Positions 34,994 through 43,321 of a stretch of 64,000 nucleotides of DNA are shown piece by piece. The notes beneath the pieces are model-generated. The model did no database searches. It was not told where the DNA came from and was given only the letters and a program-made list of their open reading frames with translations. Made by a program: the position numbers and the translations under genes. Numbering within the stretch: position 1 is the first letter of the stretch; the number at the start of each line of letters is the position of its first letter. The DNA is taken from assembly GCA_965275905.1 (NCBI GenBank), contig CBDHYJ010000070.1:61769-125768 (forward strand), read 5' to 3'. The DNA is from CBDAQD01 sp965275905. Lineage in GTDB: Bacteria > Pseudomonadota > Alphaproteobacteria > Rhizobiales > JAJFHC01.

Positions 34994-36181
34994 TCACGCG
35001 CCCGGCGCCAGTTGCTGCTCTACAAGGGTTACCCAGAATGAAGACCCGGGCACGAGCGCCTCATCGCAGAAGTCATAGTCGGACGAATGAAGCGGACGGG
35101 CGTGGGCGCCTTCCGTGCCATTGCCCGTGAGGACGAAACATCCGGGCCGGGCCGCCGCCATGTGGGCAAAATCCTCGGAGAAGAGCTTCGGCGGGCAGTC
35201 TCCGTCGACCGCGTTTTCGCCCGCAAGCGCTGCAGCCGCGCGAACAGCAGCCGCCGCCGGTGCCAAGGCATTTATCGTCGCGGGGAAGATCGTCTCGTAG
35301 CTCACGGTCGCCGTCACGCCGTGCGCCATGCAGACGCCGTCGACGATCTGGCGCATGCGCGCCTCGATGGTTTCGTTGATATCGGGTGTGAGCGCGCGTG
35401 CGTCGCCGCGCAGTATCGCGTTGCCGGGCAGCACGTTGCGCTTTCCGTCGGTCTCGAACTCGGTCACGGAGACCACACCGTTCAGGCCGGGGTTGAGCTT
35501 GCGCGAGACGATGGTCTGCAAGGCGCCGACAACTTCGGATCCGACCACGATCGCGTCGACCCCCATATGGGGCAACGCGGCGTGACCGCCCCGGGCCGAA
35601 ATCTCGATCTCGAACAGGCTTTCGCTGGCCGTAATCGGTCCTGCGCGCGTCGCGAAGGTGCCGATTTCCATGCCCGGAATATTATGCATGCCATAGACTT
35701 CATCGACGTCGAACCGTTCGTACAAACCGTCGTCGATCATGGCGGCAGCGCCCAGACCGTGCTCCTCGTTGGGCTGGAATACGAACACGACACGCCCGTT
35801 GAACGTTCCGTTTTCAGCCAGGTGCCGGGCCGCGCCCAGCAGCATCGCCGTGTGGCCGTCATGGCCGCAGGCGTGCATCACGCCGGGCTGTTCTGACCGG
35901 TGTTCGAAGCTGTTGGTCTCGCTGATCGGCAGCGCGTCCATGTCGGCGCGCAGGCCGATACTCCGGGTCCCGTTGCCTCTCTGCAGGATGCCGACCACCC
36001 CTGTCCTGCCTATGTCCCGGTGAACCTCGATACCGAAACTGTCCAACAGTTCGGCGACGCGCGCGGACGTCCGGCTCTCGTCGAAACCGAGCTCCGGATT
36101 GCGATGGAAATCCCGGCGCCATTCGGTCATGAGGCCGTTGATCGGCAGTGTCGGCGCACCGCCTTCGGTCATCTGGCTCAC
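34994..36181 (-). CDS. M20 family amidohydrolase (hippurate hydrolase-like)
   Basis: The 395-residue protein has the M20D metal site: RADMDALP, then HACGHDGHT, the catalytic Glu pair in NEEHGLGA and the late HSSDYDF. This matches N-acyl amino acid amidohydrolases such as HipO or IAA-amino-acid hydrolases, which cleave acyl or aryl amides in the cytoplasm. I chose GTG at 36181 because GAGGAGAAGG precedes it. An ATG nine bases later is an alternative. Confidence 0.92.
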   Translation of the reverse strand: MSQMTEGGAPTLPINGLMTEWRRDFHRNPELGFDESRTSARVAELLDSFGIEVHRDIGRTGVVGILQRGNGTRSIGLRADMDALPISETNSFEHRSEQPGVMHACGHDGHTAMLLGAARHLAENGTFNGRVVFVFQPNEEHGLGAAAMIDDGLYERFDVDEVYGMHNIPGMEIGTFATRAGPITASESLFEIEISARGGHAALPHMGVDAIVVGSEVVGALQTIVSRKLNPGLNGVVSVTEFETDGKRNVLPGNAILRGDARALTPDINETIEARMRQIVDGVCMAHGVTATVSYETIFPATINALAPAAAAVRAAAALAGENAVDGDCPPKLFSEDFAHMAAARPGCFVLTGNGTEGAHARPLHSSDYDFCDEALVPGSSFWVTLVEQQLAPGA

Positions 36182-36515
36182 CGGGCCTTCTCCTCGTTCC
36201 GGTGTCCGCCCGCATGGCGCAGGCGATCGATACAATGCGGCAAAACCTGCATGACACGGCCTTCGACTGCAAGCAGGACCTTAGGGACGCCTGCTCGTGG
36301 CTTGACCCGACGGACGGTGGGCCGCATGCCCGAACGGATCGTCCGGACCGGGGCACACGGGTTTCACTTCTGCGTCAATCGTTCGAGATTTGCCGCGGCC
36401 TTGCCCGCAGCCTGGGCAGCGACGTAACTTTAGTCAAATCAATGCGTTACGCGGCATCCGCACCGCCACGTTTGCTCCGGTGCCGTCTTTGCGTTGGCGC
36501 CAAGCGCCGCAATGG
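36182..36515. other. 334-bp gene-free gap
   Basis: No gene, RNA or strong palindrome is recognised. The gap lies upstream of the M20 gene and downstream of the exported protein, both on the minus strand, so it should contain the M20 promoter. Gene style on its right side differs from that on its left. Confidence 0.5.
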
Positions 36516-37133
36516 CTAGGAGGTCTTGACGTTGACGATTTCCGTCCGCGTCACTTCGATCACCACGCGGCCGCCCACTTGAAGCTGATCGAAGCCCGGG
36601 ACGTCCGGCGGCACGTAGACCGTTCGTGTGCGCCCCCCGGTCCCGGCGAAGGTCACCGTGCGGTTGCGCTTGTTGAGGGCCGCGATCGTGGCGGAGATTT
36701 CGATCGTGGTGAGATTGCTCGCGCCACCCGAGGGCGTCAGATCCGTCCAGCTCTGTACGGCCACGGTGGGCGCATCCAGCCCCATATCCGCCGTCTCGCT
36801 CTTCTCGAATTGGTTTTGCACCGCCTCCGGGACGCCGTCAGGCTTCCGGATAGCCACCGCCACCTCTTGGGTGAACTTGATCGTCACCGTCTCCTTGAGC
36901 TTGATCGTCTTGATGTCTTTCACGTCGGGGCTGATCACGCCCACCACTGTGTTGCCGCCGGGCCCGACAACCATCAGCACACGCTCCGGAATCTTGATCT
37001 CCTCGACCGTGCCGGTCATGGTGATGGTTCCGGCCTCTTCCTCGATGGGAACTTGCGCCTTCGCGCCGGCGGCAACGAACAGCGCAACGCCAAATGCCAG
37101 CACGCCCTTCAGGGCGGTACTCAGACCTCGCAT
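36516..37133 (-). CDS. Exported protein of unknown function (205 aa)
   Basis: The protein starts with a clear Sec signal peptide (RGLSTALKGVLAFGVALFVAAGAKAQ). The mature part is beta-rich and Val/Thr-rich, with repeated motifs such as GTVEEI, VGVISPDVKDI and FAGTGGRTRTVYVPP. It may be a periplasmic or outer-membrane-associated beta protein. I do not recognise a domain. GGGAGGAGA precedes the ATG at 37133. It is divergent from the antiporter gene. Confidence 0.75.
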   Translation of the reverse strand: MRGLSTALKGVLAFGVALFVAAGAKAQVPIEEEAGTITMTGTVEEIKIPERVLMVVGPGGNTVVGVISPDVKDIKTIKLKETVTIKFTQEVAVAIRKPDGVPEAVQNQFEKSETADMGLDAPTVAVQSWTDLTPSGGASNLTTIEISATIAALNKRNRTVTFAGTGGRTRTVYVPPDVPGFDQLQVGGRVVIEVTRTEIVNVKTS

Positions 37134-37380
37134 GGATTCTCCTCCCAGACAGAGTGCCGAGGGCGGCGGCTTGAGCCGGACGCCCTCTTTGGCGGGACCC
37201 CCCACTATAGTCGACGAACGCTTGGATGAGATGTCCAATTCAGGGAGATATCCTGGTGGGCGAGAGTCGTGGTTAAGCGTCGCAGCCCCAAGGGATTGCC
37301 GCCGCTGGGTTTCACTGTAAGGCTATCGTTGAGGTCATCTGGGCTCCGACAGCCTGCCCGCCATCCGCCGAGGCTTTGAC

Positions 37381-39186
37381 ATGCCGCATGTCCCGCCACT
37401 CGTTTCCACGCTGACGATTGGCCTTGTGCTGGCTTTCAGCCTCGGAGTCCTTGCCCATCGCCTGAAGCTGCCGCCGTTGGTCGGCTACCTGGTCGCTGGC
37501 ATCATCATCGGCGTCTCGCCGGGTGTTGGGGCGGATCAGAACATCGCCAACCAGCTCTCCGAGGTGGGCGTCATTCTTCTGCTGTTCGGTGTCGGACTGC
37601 ACTTCTCTTTGAAGGATCTCCTGTCCGTGCGCGCCATCGCCATCCCCGGTGCGGTGGTTCAGGGCTTGGCCGCCATACCTCTTGGCATGGCCCTGGGCTG
37701 GGCGCTCGGCTGGAGCATGGCCGCGGGCTTTATCTTCGGATTGGCGCTGTCCGTGGCGTCCACCGTGGTCCTGTTGCGCATGCTCCAGGAGCGTCGCCTG
37801 ATCGATACCGAGCGCGGCAGGATCACGGTCGGGTGGCTGATCGTGCAGGACATCGCCATGGTGCTGACGCTGGTTCTGCTGCCCGAGATCACCCGCATGT
37901 TCGAGGGCGACGCCCCGCCCGACATTCTGGAGATGTTGCGGCAGACCGCGGAAGTCGTCGGCAAGCTCGTCGTCTTCACCTTGGTCATGCTTGTCGTCGG
38001 CAAGAAGCTCATCCCCATGTTGCTGCATTACGTGGCGCATACGGGAAGCCGTGAGCTGTTCCGCCTGGCGGTGCTATCCATTGCGCTCGGCTTTGCCTTC
38101 CTTGCCGCCGAGCTGTTTGGCGTGTCGCTGGCGCTCGGTGCGTTCTTCGCCGGCATGGTGTTGAGCGAGTCGCAGCTGAGCCAACAAGCGGCGACCGAGT
38201 CGCTCCCCTTGCGCGATGCCTTTGCCGTGCTGTTCTTCGTGGCGGTGGGCATGCTGTTTCACCCCGCCGTCATTCTGGAGGAGCCGCTGGCTGTTCTGGC
38301 AACGGTGCTCATCATCGTCGTGGCGAAGTCGATCGCCGCTTACGGGGTCGTGCGCCTGTTCGGCTACTCCGGCGACACCGCTCTGATGATCTCCGCCTCC
38401 TTGGCACAGATTGGCGAGTTCTCGTTCATCCTGGCGAGCTTGGGGCTTGGGCTCGGCGTTCTGCCCCCAGAGGGGCGCGATCTCATTCTGGCCGGCGCCA
38501 TCATTTCGATCCTGCTGAACCCGCTCCTCTTCGCAGCACTCGATGCTTATTTCGCCCGCCGCGACAAGACCGGCGATGCCGGCGCCGAAGCCGAGGGCGC
38601 CGATGTGGAGACAGCAGGCGCCGAAGACGAGGAGGCGACGCCCACCCGCGAGCCGATCGTGCCCACGACCCTGACCGATCATGTCGTCCTGGTGGGGCAC
38701 GGGCGCGTCGGCAAGTTCATCTCCGAGCAACTCCAAGAGCGTGGGACGCAGCTCTACGTCATCGAGGACGATGCCGACGATGTGGCGCGGCTCAAGGAGC
38801 GGGGTATCGAGGCCTTGAAGGGCAACGCCGCCGATCCGGAGGTGGTGCAGTCCGCCAATCTCGGTGAGGCCCGTTGCTTGCTGGTCGCCATTCCCGATGC
38901 ATTCGAAGGGGGGCAATTGGTGGAGCAAGCCCGCGCCATCAACCCCGTCCTGCCGATCATCGCCCGCGCCCACTCCGAAGAAGAGATCGATCACCTGATC
39001 AAGCTGGGCGCAAACCTCGTCGTCATGGGCGAGCATGAGATCGCCAAGGCCATGATCGGCGATGTGGGCGGGGTAAAGTCGCCGACGCAAGCAGGCCCTG
39101 ACGGAAATGATGCGGAGGAGGCCAAAGACGCCGCGGACAAGAAAGGCACCGCGGACAAATATGTCCGGCTAAGCGTGCGGAACTGA
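37381..39186 (+). CDS. ybaL: YbaL/KefB-like cation:proton antiporter with TrkA-N domain
   Basis: The 601-residue protein has about twelve transmembrane segments in residues 1-385 (Na_H_Exchanger domain, with GYLVAGIIIGVSPGV and LFGVGLHFSLKDL near the start). A cytoplasmic Rossmann TrkA-N domain begins near residue 433 (DHVVLVGHGRVGKF). The combination is typical of YbaL/Kef potassium or cation efflux systems gated by nucleotides or glutathione adducts. Between them is an acidic linker rich in Glu and Ala. The last 30 residues are charged. Its 3' end overlaps that of the convergent receiver gene by 18 bases. Confidence 0.93.
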   Translation: MPHVPPLVSTLTIGLVLAFSLGVLAHRLKLPPLVGYLVAGIIIGVSPGVGADQNIANQLSEVGVILLLFGVGLHFSLKDLLSVRAIAIPGAVVQGLAAIPLGMALGWALGWSMAAGFIFGLALSVASTVVLLRMLQERRLIDTERGRITVGWLIVQDIAMVLTLVLLPEITRMFEGDAPPDILEMLRQTAEVVGKLVVFTLVMLVVGKKLIPMLLHYVAHTGSRELFRLAVLSIALGFAFLAAELFGVSLALGAFFAGMVLSESQLSQQAATESLPLRDAFAVLFFVAVGMLFHPAVILEEPLAVLATVLIIVVAKSIAAYGVVRLFGYSGDTALMISASLAQIGEFSFILASLGLGLGVLPPEGRDLILAGAIISILLNPLLFAALDAYFARRDKTGDAGAEAEGADVETAGAEDEEATPTREPIVPTTLTDHVVLVGHGRVGKFISEQLQERGTQLYVIEDDADDVARLKERGIEALKGNAADPEVVQSANLGEARCLLVAIPDAFEGGQLVEQARAINPVLPIIARAHSEEEIDHLIKLGANLVVMGEHEIAKAMIGDVGGVKSPTQAGPDGNDAEEAKDAADKKGTADKYVRLSVRN

Positions 39187-39579
39187 GGGCTGGCCGAGCA
39201 TCTGGCGGATGAGCGGCTCCAGATTGTTCCAGCTATCTGTGTCCTTGTAGACGTGCGCCACGTTCATATCCCGGCAGCGCTGTTGCGTCGTCGCGTCGGA
39301 GCTCCCCGTCAGCAGGATGACGGGGGGAGCCGGCGCGGTCGTGGCGATGCGCTCCAGGACGGCGAAACCGTCCAGGTCGGGAAGATTGAGATCGAGGATG
39401 AGAAGGTGCGGGCGGTCGCGCGAGACCGCGGCGACCGTGCTCGCGCCATCACCGACGGCATCGACCGCGAGGCCCAATTGGCTGCAGCGAAGCGACAGAA
39501 GATCGCGAATGATGCGGTCGTCGTCGGCGATGACGACACGTTTTCCCTCAAGCGCGCTCACCCCCTCAAGCGCGTTCAT
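39169..39579 (-). CDS. Single-domain response regulator (receiver only)
   Basis: The 136-residue protein is a receiver with no output domain. The acidic pair is in IADDD, the phosphoacceptor Asp in LILDLNLPD, the Thr/Ser in LLTGSSD and the switch Lys in YKD. It would act as a CheY- or Spo0F-like relay. Its start overlaps the end of the DUF779 gene by 14 bases, so the pair is probably coupled. A hybrid histidine kinase about 4 kb away is a possible partner. Confidence 0.9.
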   Translation of the reverse strand: MNALEGVSALEGKRVVIADDDRIIRDLLSLRCSQLGLAVDAVGDGASTVAAVSRDRPHLLILDLNLPDLDGFAVLERIATTAPAPPVILLTGSSDATTQQRCRDMNVAHVYKDTDSWNNLEPLIRQMLGQPSVPHA

Positions 39580-39982
39580 GGGATCGGGCGGCGGTGGCCG
39601 CCGGTGTCCCGGTCTTGGCCTGCTCCGCCTCCGCCAGCGCATCCGCTTCCTCGTCGGTGAACACGCGGCTACGCGTCAGAAAGCGCAAGCCTTCAGGGGC
39701 CTCCAGCGAGAATCCGGAGCCTCGGCCGGTCACCACGTCGATCGTAAGCTGGGTGTGCTTCCAATAGTCGAACTGATCGGCGTCCATGTAGACGGGACAC
39801 CCGCCGATCTCGCCGAGATGCACATCATTGCCGCCGATCTGGAATTCACCGGCCGGATAGCACATCGGTGCGGACCCGTCGCAACAGCCACCGGATTGAT
39901 GGAACATCAGCGGGCCGTGGATGGATCTGAGCTTCTCGATCAGGTTCAGGGCCTCATCCGTGGCCAGGACTCTTTCCACCAT
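39566..39982 (-). CDS. DUF779 protein associated with aldehyde dehydrogenase
   Basis: The 138-residue protein matches DUF779. The hallmark is FHQSGGCCDGSAPMC in the first third, with a Cys cluster that could bind metal. GCPVYMDADQFDYWKHTQL follows. DUF779 genes nearly always sit next to the acetaldehyde dehydrogenase (ExaC/AldB) gene, as here, but the function is not established. AAGGAG precedes the ATG at 39982. A terminator hairpin separates it from the ALDH gene, so it may have its own promoter. Confidence 0.9.
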   Translation of the reverse strand: MVERVLATDEALNLIEKLRSIHGPLMFHQSGGCCDGSAPMCYPAGEFQIGGNDVHLGEIGGCPVYMDADQFDYWKHTQLTIDVVTGRGSGFSLEAPEGLRFLTRSRVFTDEEADALAEAEQAKTGTPAATAARSHERA

Positions 39983-40103
39983 CGATCTGTTCTCCTTCCT
40001 CAAGAGGCATGCATGCACTTCACGATACTGAAGATAAGCAGCGCCGCCGATGGAAACCAGGACGGCTCGCGACGTGCCGCGATGACCTTAGCAGACCTAG
40101 TCG

Positions 40104-40137
40104 AAAATGCCCGGCGGGGTTGAAGTCCCGCCGGGCA
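40104..40137 (-). terminator. Strong hairpin after the aldehyde dehydrogenase gene
   Basis: TGCCCGGCGGG (40108-40118) pairs perfectly with CCCGCCGGGCA (40127-40137), an 11-base stem. On the minus strand it is followed by TTTT. This is a good rho-independent terminator between ALDH and DUF779. Confidence 0.85.
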
Positions 40138-40171
40138 CCAAAGAACCGTGTTTCTCCTTGGGACGTCTTGC

Positions 40172-41692
40172 CTAGAAGAAGCCAAGCGCTTTGGGGCTAT
40201 AGCTCACCAGCACATTCTTGGTCTGCTGGTAATGGTCGAGCATCATCTTATGGGTCTCACGACCGATGCCCGATTTCTTATAGCCGCCGAAGGCCGCGTG
40301 GGCCGGATACAGGTGGTAGCAATTCGTCCACACCCGTCCCGCTTCGATGCCGCGGCCAAAATTGTATGCGCGATTGATGTCGCGGGTCCAAACGCCGGCG
40401 CCAAGGCCATAGAGCGTGTCGTTGGCGATGGCCAGCGCCTCTTCCTCGTCCTCGAAGGTCGTGACCGACAAGACCGGCCCGAAGATCTCCTCTTGGAAGA
40501 TGCGCATCTTGTTGTGGCCTTCGAACACCGTGGGCTCCACGTAGTAGCCCTCGGAGAGCTCGCCGTCCAAGACGGTGCGCTGGCCGCCCGTGAGCAGCTT
40601 GGCGCCTTCTTTCTGGCCGATGTCGATATAGGAGAGGATCTTCTCCAACTGGTCGTTGGAGGCCTGCGCGCCGATCATCGTGTCGGGGTCAAGCGGGTTG
40701 CCCTGCTTCACCTTGTTCACGCGCTCGACCGCCTTCTCGATGAACCGGTCGTAGATCGACTTCTGCACCAGTGCCCGGGACGGACAGGTGCAGACCTCGC
40801 CCTGGTTTAGGGCGAACATCGCAAAGCCTTCCAGCGTCTTGTCGAAGAACTCGTCGTCCTCCGCCATCACGTCGGCGAAGAAGATGTTGGGAGACTTGCC
40901 GCCGAGCTCCAGCGTCACGGGGATCAAGTTCTCCGAGGCGTACTGCATGATCAGCCGGCCTGTGGTCGTCTCGCCGGTGAAGGCGATCTTGGCGATGCGC
41001 GGGTTCTGCGCCAGCGGCTTGCCGGCCTCGACGCCGAAACCGTTGACCACGTTCAGCACGCCTGCGGGCAGGATGTCGCCCGCCAAATCCATCAGCACCA
41101 TGATCGACATGGGCGTCTGCTCGGCAGGCTTGAGGACCACGCAGTTGCCGGCCGCAAGTGCCGGCGCCAGCTTCCAGGCTGCCATCAGCACCGGGAAGTT
41201 CCACGGGATGATCTGCCCCACGACACCGAGAGGCTCATGGTAATGGTAGGCGATCGTCTCGTAGTCGACCTCGCCGAGCGTGCCTTCCTGGGCACGAATG
41301 CAGGCGGCGAAGTAGCGGAAATGGTCGATGGCAAGCGGGATGTCAGCGGCGCGGGTCTCGCGCAGCGGCTTGCCGTTGTCGATGGTCTCCACGGCCGCCA
41401 GGAGCTCCAGGTTCTCCTGCATGCGGTCGGCGATCTTGTTGAGCAGCGTCGCCCGCTCCGCCGGAGACGTCCGGCCCCAGGCGTCTTTTGCCTTGTGGGC
41501 CGCGTCGAGGGCGAGCTCGATGTCAGCCGCTTGGGACCGCGCGACCTGGCACACCGCCTTGCCGGTTACCGGGCTGATATTGTCGAAGTACTGACCATCG
41601 ACCGGGGCGACCCAGTCGCCGCCGATGAAGTTGTCGTAGCGGGACCGCAAGGCCACGCGCGAACTCAGGGTCTCAATGACCTCATGCAACAT
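40172..41692 (-). CDS. aldB: NAD-dependent acetaldehyde/aldehyde dehydrogenase (ExaC/AldB type)
   Basis: The 506-residue protein is a full ALDH with Glu in LELGGKSPN, the catalytic Cys in GEVCTCPSR and the NAD loop around FTGETTTGR. The CTCPSR context is the AldB/ExaC/AcoD signature. It oxidises acetaldehyde or similar aldehydes to acids in the cytoplasm. GGGAGG precedes the ATG. The gene lies in a cluster with NosP, NahK, an ErbR-type regulator and an alcohol dehydrogenase, matching an alcohol oxidation role. Confidence 0.95.
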   Translation of the reverse strand: MLHEVIETLSSRVALRSRYDNFIGGDWVAPVDGQYFDNISPVTGKAVCQVARSQAADIELALDAAHKAKDAWGRTSPAERATLLNKIADRMQENLELLAAVETIDNGKPLRETRAADIPLAIDHFRYFAACIRAQEGTLGEVDYETIAYHYHEPLGVVGQIIPWNFPVLMAAWKLAPALAAGNCVVLKPAEQTPMSIMVLMDLAGDILPAGVLNVVNGFGVEAGKPLAQNPRIAKIAFTGETTTGRLIMQYASENLIPVTLELGGKSPNIFFADVMAEDDEFFDKTLEGFAMFALNQGEVCTCPSRALVQKSIYDRFIEKAVERVNKVKQGNPLDPDTMIGAQASNDQLEKILSYIDIGQKEGAKLLTGGQRTVLDGELSEGYYVEPTVFEGHNKMRIFQEEIFGPVLSVTTFEDEEEALAIANDTLYGLGAGVWTRDINRAYNFGRGIEAGRVWTNCYHLYPAHAAFGGYKKSGIGRETHKMMLDHYQQTKNVLVSYSPKALGFF

Positions 41693-42157
41693 GGAAGGAC
41701 CTCCCTAAGTGACTGGTATGTCACGCACTTTTTCCGATCTGAAACCGTTGCCCCCACATTCGTCATGGCGGGGGGTCCGGACCCGTCCCGGCGCATTGTA
41801 ATCCAAGATTGGACCCTAAGTGCAGCCCCAGGGGATGCAAATTGTACTTTGGGCGTAAGGTCTGCGGATTCCCAAAAAGAGAGAGACCGCCCCCGGGAGG
41901 GGGCGGTTTAAGGAGCTCGCGGCGTCGGTACGCCTCAGCAGTCTGTGGGAGGAGAAACGCTCAAGAGCCTGGGCCGGAAGGGGGGCCTGGCGCCCGAAGA
42001 CGAATCCCAACCAGCACACTATCGGCGTGAAACACCCGGTGGTATTCTACCTTCGACCAAATCGTTAGCGTTTATTGTCTCAGACCCGCCGGCGGGGACC
42101 CCCGCCGGATCAATCAACAAATACGAGCCGGGGCGCTGGGACCGCAGGAGGAAACGT
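41693..42157. promoter_or_regulatory. 465-bp divergent regulatory region
   Basis: This gap separates ALDH (minus) and the NosP-like gene (plus). It contains a short dyad, GTGAC-TGGTAT-GTCAC, at 41709-41724 just upstream of ALDH, and a very strong hairpin at 41886-41907. The plus-strand frame can be extended leftwards to a GTG at 41945, but that part has no family features. Both promoters must lie here. A NarL-type regulator encoded nearby could bind the dyad. Confidence 0.5.
41886..41907. terminator. Strong GC hairpin in the ALDH-NosP divergent region
   Basis: ACCGCCCCC-GGGA-GGGGGCGGT is a perfect 9-base stem followed by TT on the plus strand, with TTTTT about 8 bases beyond on the minus side. 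No gene ends near it, so it may be a regulatory structure or an insulator between divergent promoters. Confidence 0.5.
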
Positions 42158-43321
42158 TTGCAACGCGGGCCCCAAGCGAAGCGCCATGCCTGTGGCGCCC
42201 AAACCGCCTGGACGGAGGCCGAGACGGCGGAAGCCGCCGTGGCCGAGCTGTCCGACGTTCTCGATACATCGGACATCGGGCAGCTGCTCGTCTTCTTTTC
42301 TCAGCGTTACGTGCCGGACGCCTTGGCAGGCGCTTTCTCGGAGGCGTTTGAGGGCGTGCCCTTGGTGGGGTGCACCACATCGGGCGAGATCACGCCGGGC
42401 GGCTATGCCGATGGCAGCCTGCTCGTCGTCGCCTTTCCCAAGACCGGCTTCAACTTCGCCAGCGGCATCATTCGTGATGTGCACAAGACCACCGTGGAGC
42501 AGGGGACGGAAGCCGTCCAGCTGCTGCGGGCCAAGCTGGAAAGCCGGGGCGGCGGCGCCAGAAACCGCTTTGCCGTCTCTCTCATCGACGGGCTGTCCAA
42601 GTGCGAGGAGGTGGTCGTCTCGGCCATCGCTCTGGCGCTCGACGGGATCTCTCTTGTCGGGGGCTCCGCCGGCGACGATCTGGCCCTTCAAGGCACGGCC
42701 TTGCTGCACAATGGGCGCGTCTACCGCGACGCGGCGCTGCTCCTGCTCGCGGCGACCGACTATCCGGTGCACATCTTTACCCACGACCATTACCAGCCCA
42801 CGGCCACGAAACTCGTGGTCACCGCGTCCGACACCGAGAGCCGCACGGTCTACGAGCTCAACGCAGAACCGGCCGCGCGGGAATATGCGAGCGCCGTGGG
42901 CGTGCAGGCCTCCTCGTTGGCGCCTCTGAGCTTCGCCTCGCATCCGGTCGTGGTGCGCATTGGCGGCGACTATTACTGCCGGTCCATTCAACGGGTGAAC
43001 GACGACGGGTCGCTCTCGTTTTTCTGCGCGATCGACGATGGCGTTGTGCTGACCGTGGCGCAGCCGCGCGACATGGTCGCCGCCATGGCCACGGAGCTGA
43101 AACGGGTCGACGAGGCCATCGGCGGTGTGGATCTGGTGCTCGGCTTTGAGTGTGTGCTGCGCCGGCTCGATGCCGAGAACCGGCAGATCAAGCACACGGT
43201 TAGCGATCTGTACTGCCGCTACCATGTCGCCGGGTTCAGCACCTACGGTGAGCAGTACAACGGCATGCATCTCAACCAGACTTTCACGGCGATTGCGATT
43301 GGCGGACAGGGAGCCTGCTGA
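42158..43321 (+). CDS. FIST-domain protein, NosP-like nitric-oxide/heme sensor
   Basis: The 387-residue protein has FIST_N and FIST_C domains, with 'VPLVGCTTSGEITPGGY' near the start and GFSTYGEQYNGMHLNQTFT near the end. These match NosP, a heme-based nitric-oxide sensor. I chose TTG at 42158 because AGGAGG lies six bases upstream, which is ideal, and the FIST domain begins shortly afterwards; the longer frame from 41945 adds 71 featureless residues. The histidine kinase starts in its stop (TGATG), so the two proteins are coupled, as in NosP-NahK. Confidence 0.85.
   Translation: MQRGPQAKRHACGAQTAWTEAETAEAAVAELSDVLDTSDIGQLLVFFSQRYVPDALAGAFSEAFEGVPLVGCTTSGEITPGGYADGSLLVVAFPKTGFNFASGIIRDVHKTTVEQGTEAVQLLRAKLESRGGGARNRFAVSLIDGLSKCEEVVVSAIALALDGISLVGGSAGDDLALQGTALLHNGRVYRDAALLLLAATDYPVHIFTHDHYQPTATKLVVTASDTESRTVYELNAEPAAREYASAVGVQASSLAPLSFASHPVVVRIGGDYYCRSIQRVNDDGSLSFFCAIDDGVVLTVAQPRDMVAAMATELKRVDEAIGGVDLVLGFECVLRRLDAENRQIKHTVSDLYCRYHVAGFSTYGEQYNGMHLNQTFTAIAIGGQGAC

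Noticed and set aside
36390..37229. Open frame antisense to the exported 205-residue protein
   Set aside because: His/Arg-rich shadow; the other strand has a signal peptide and ribosome-binding site.
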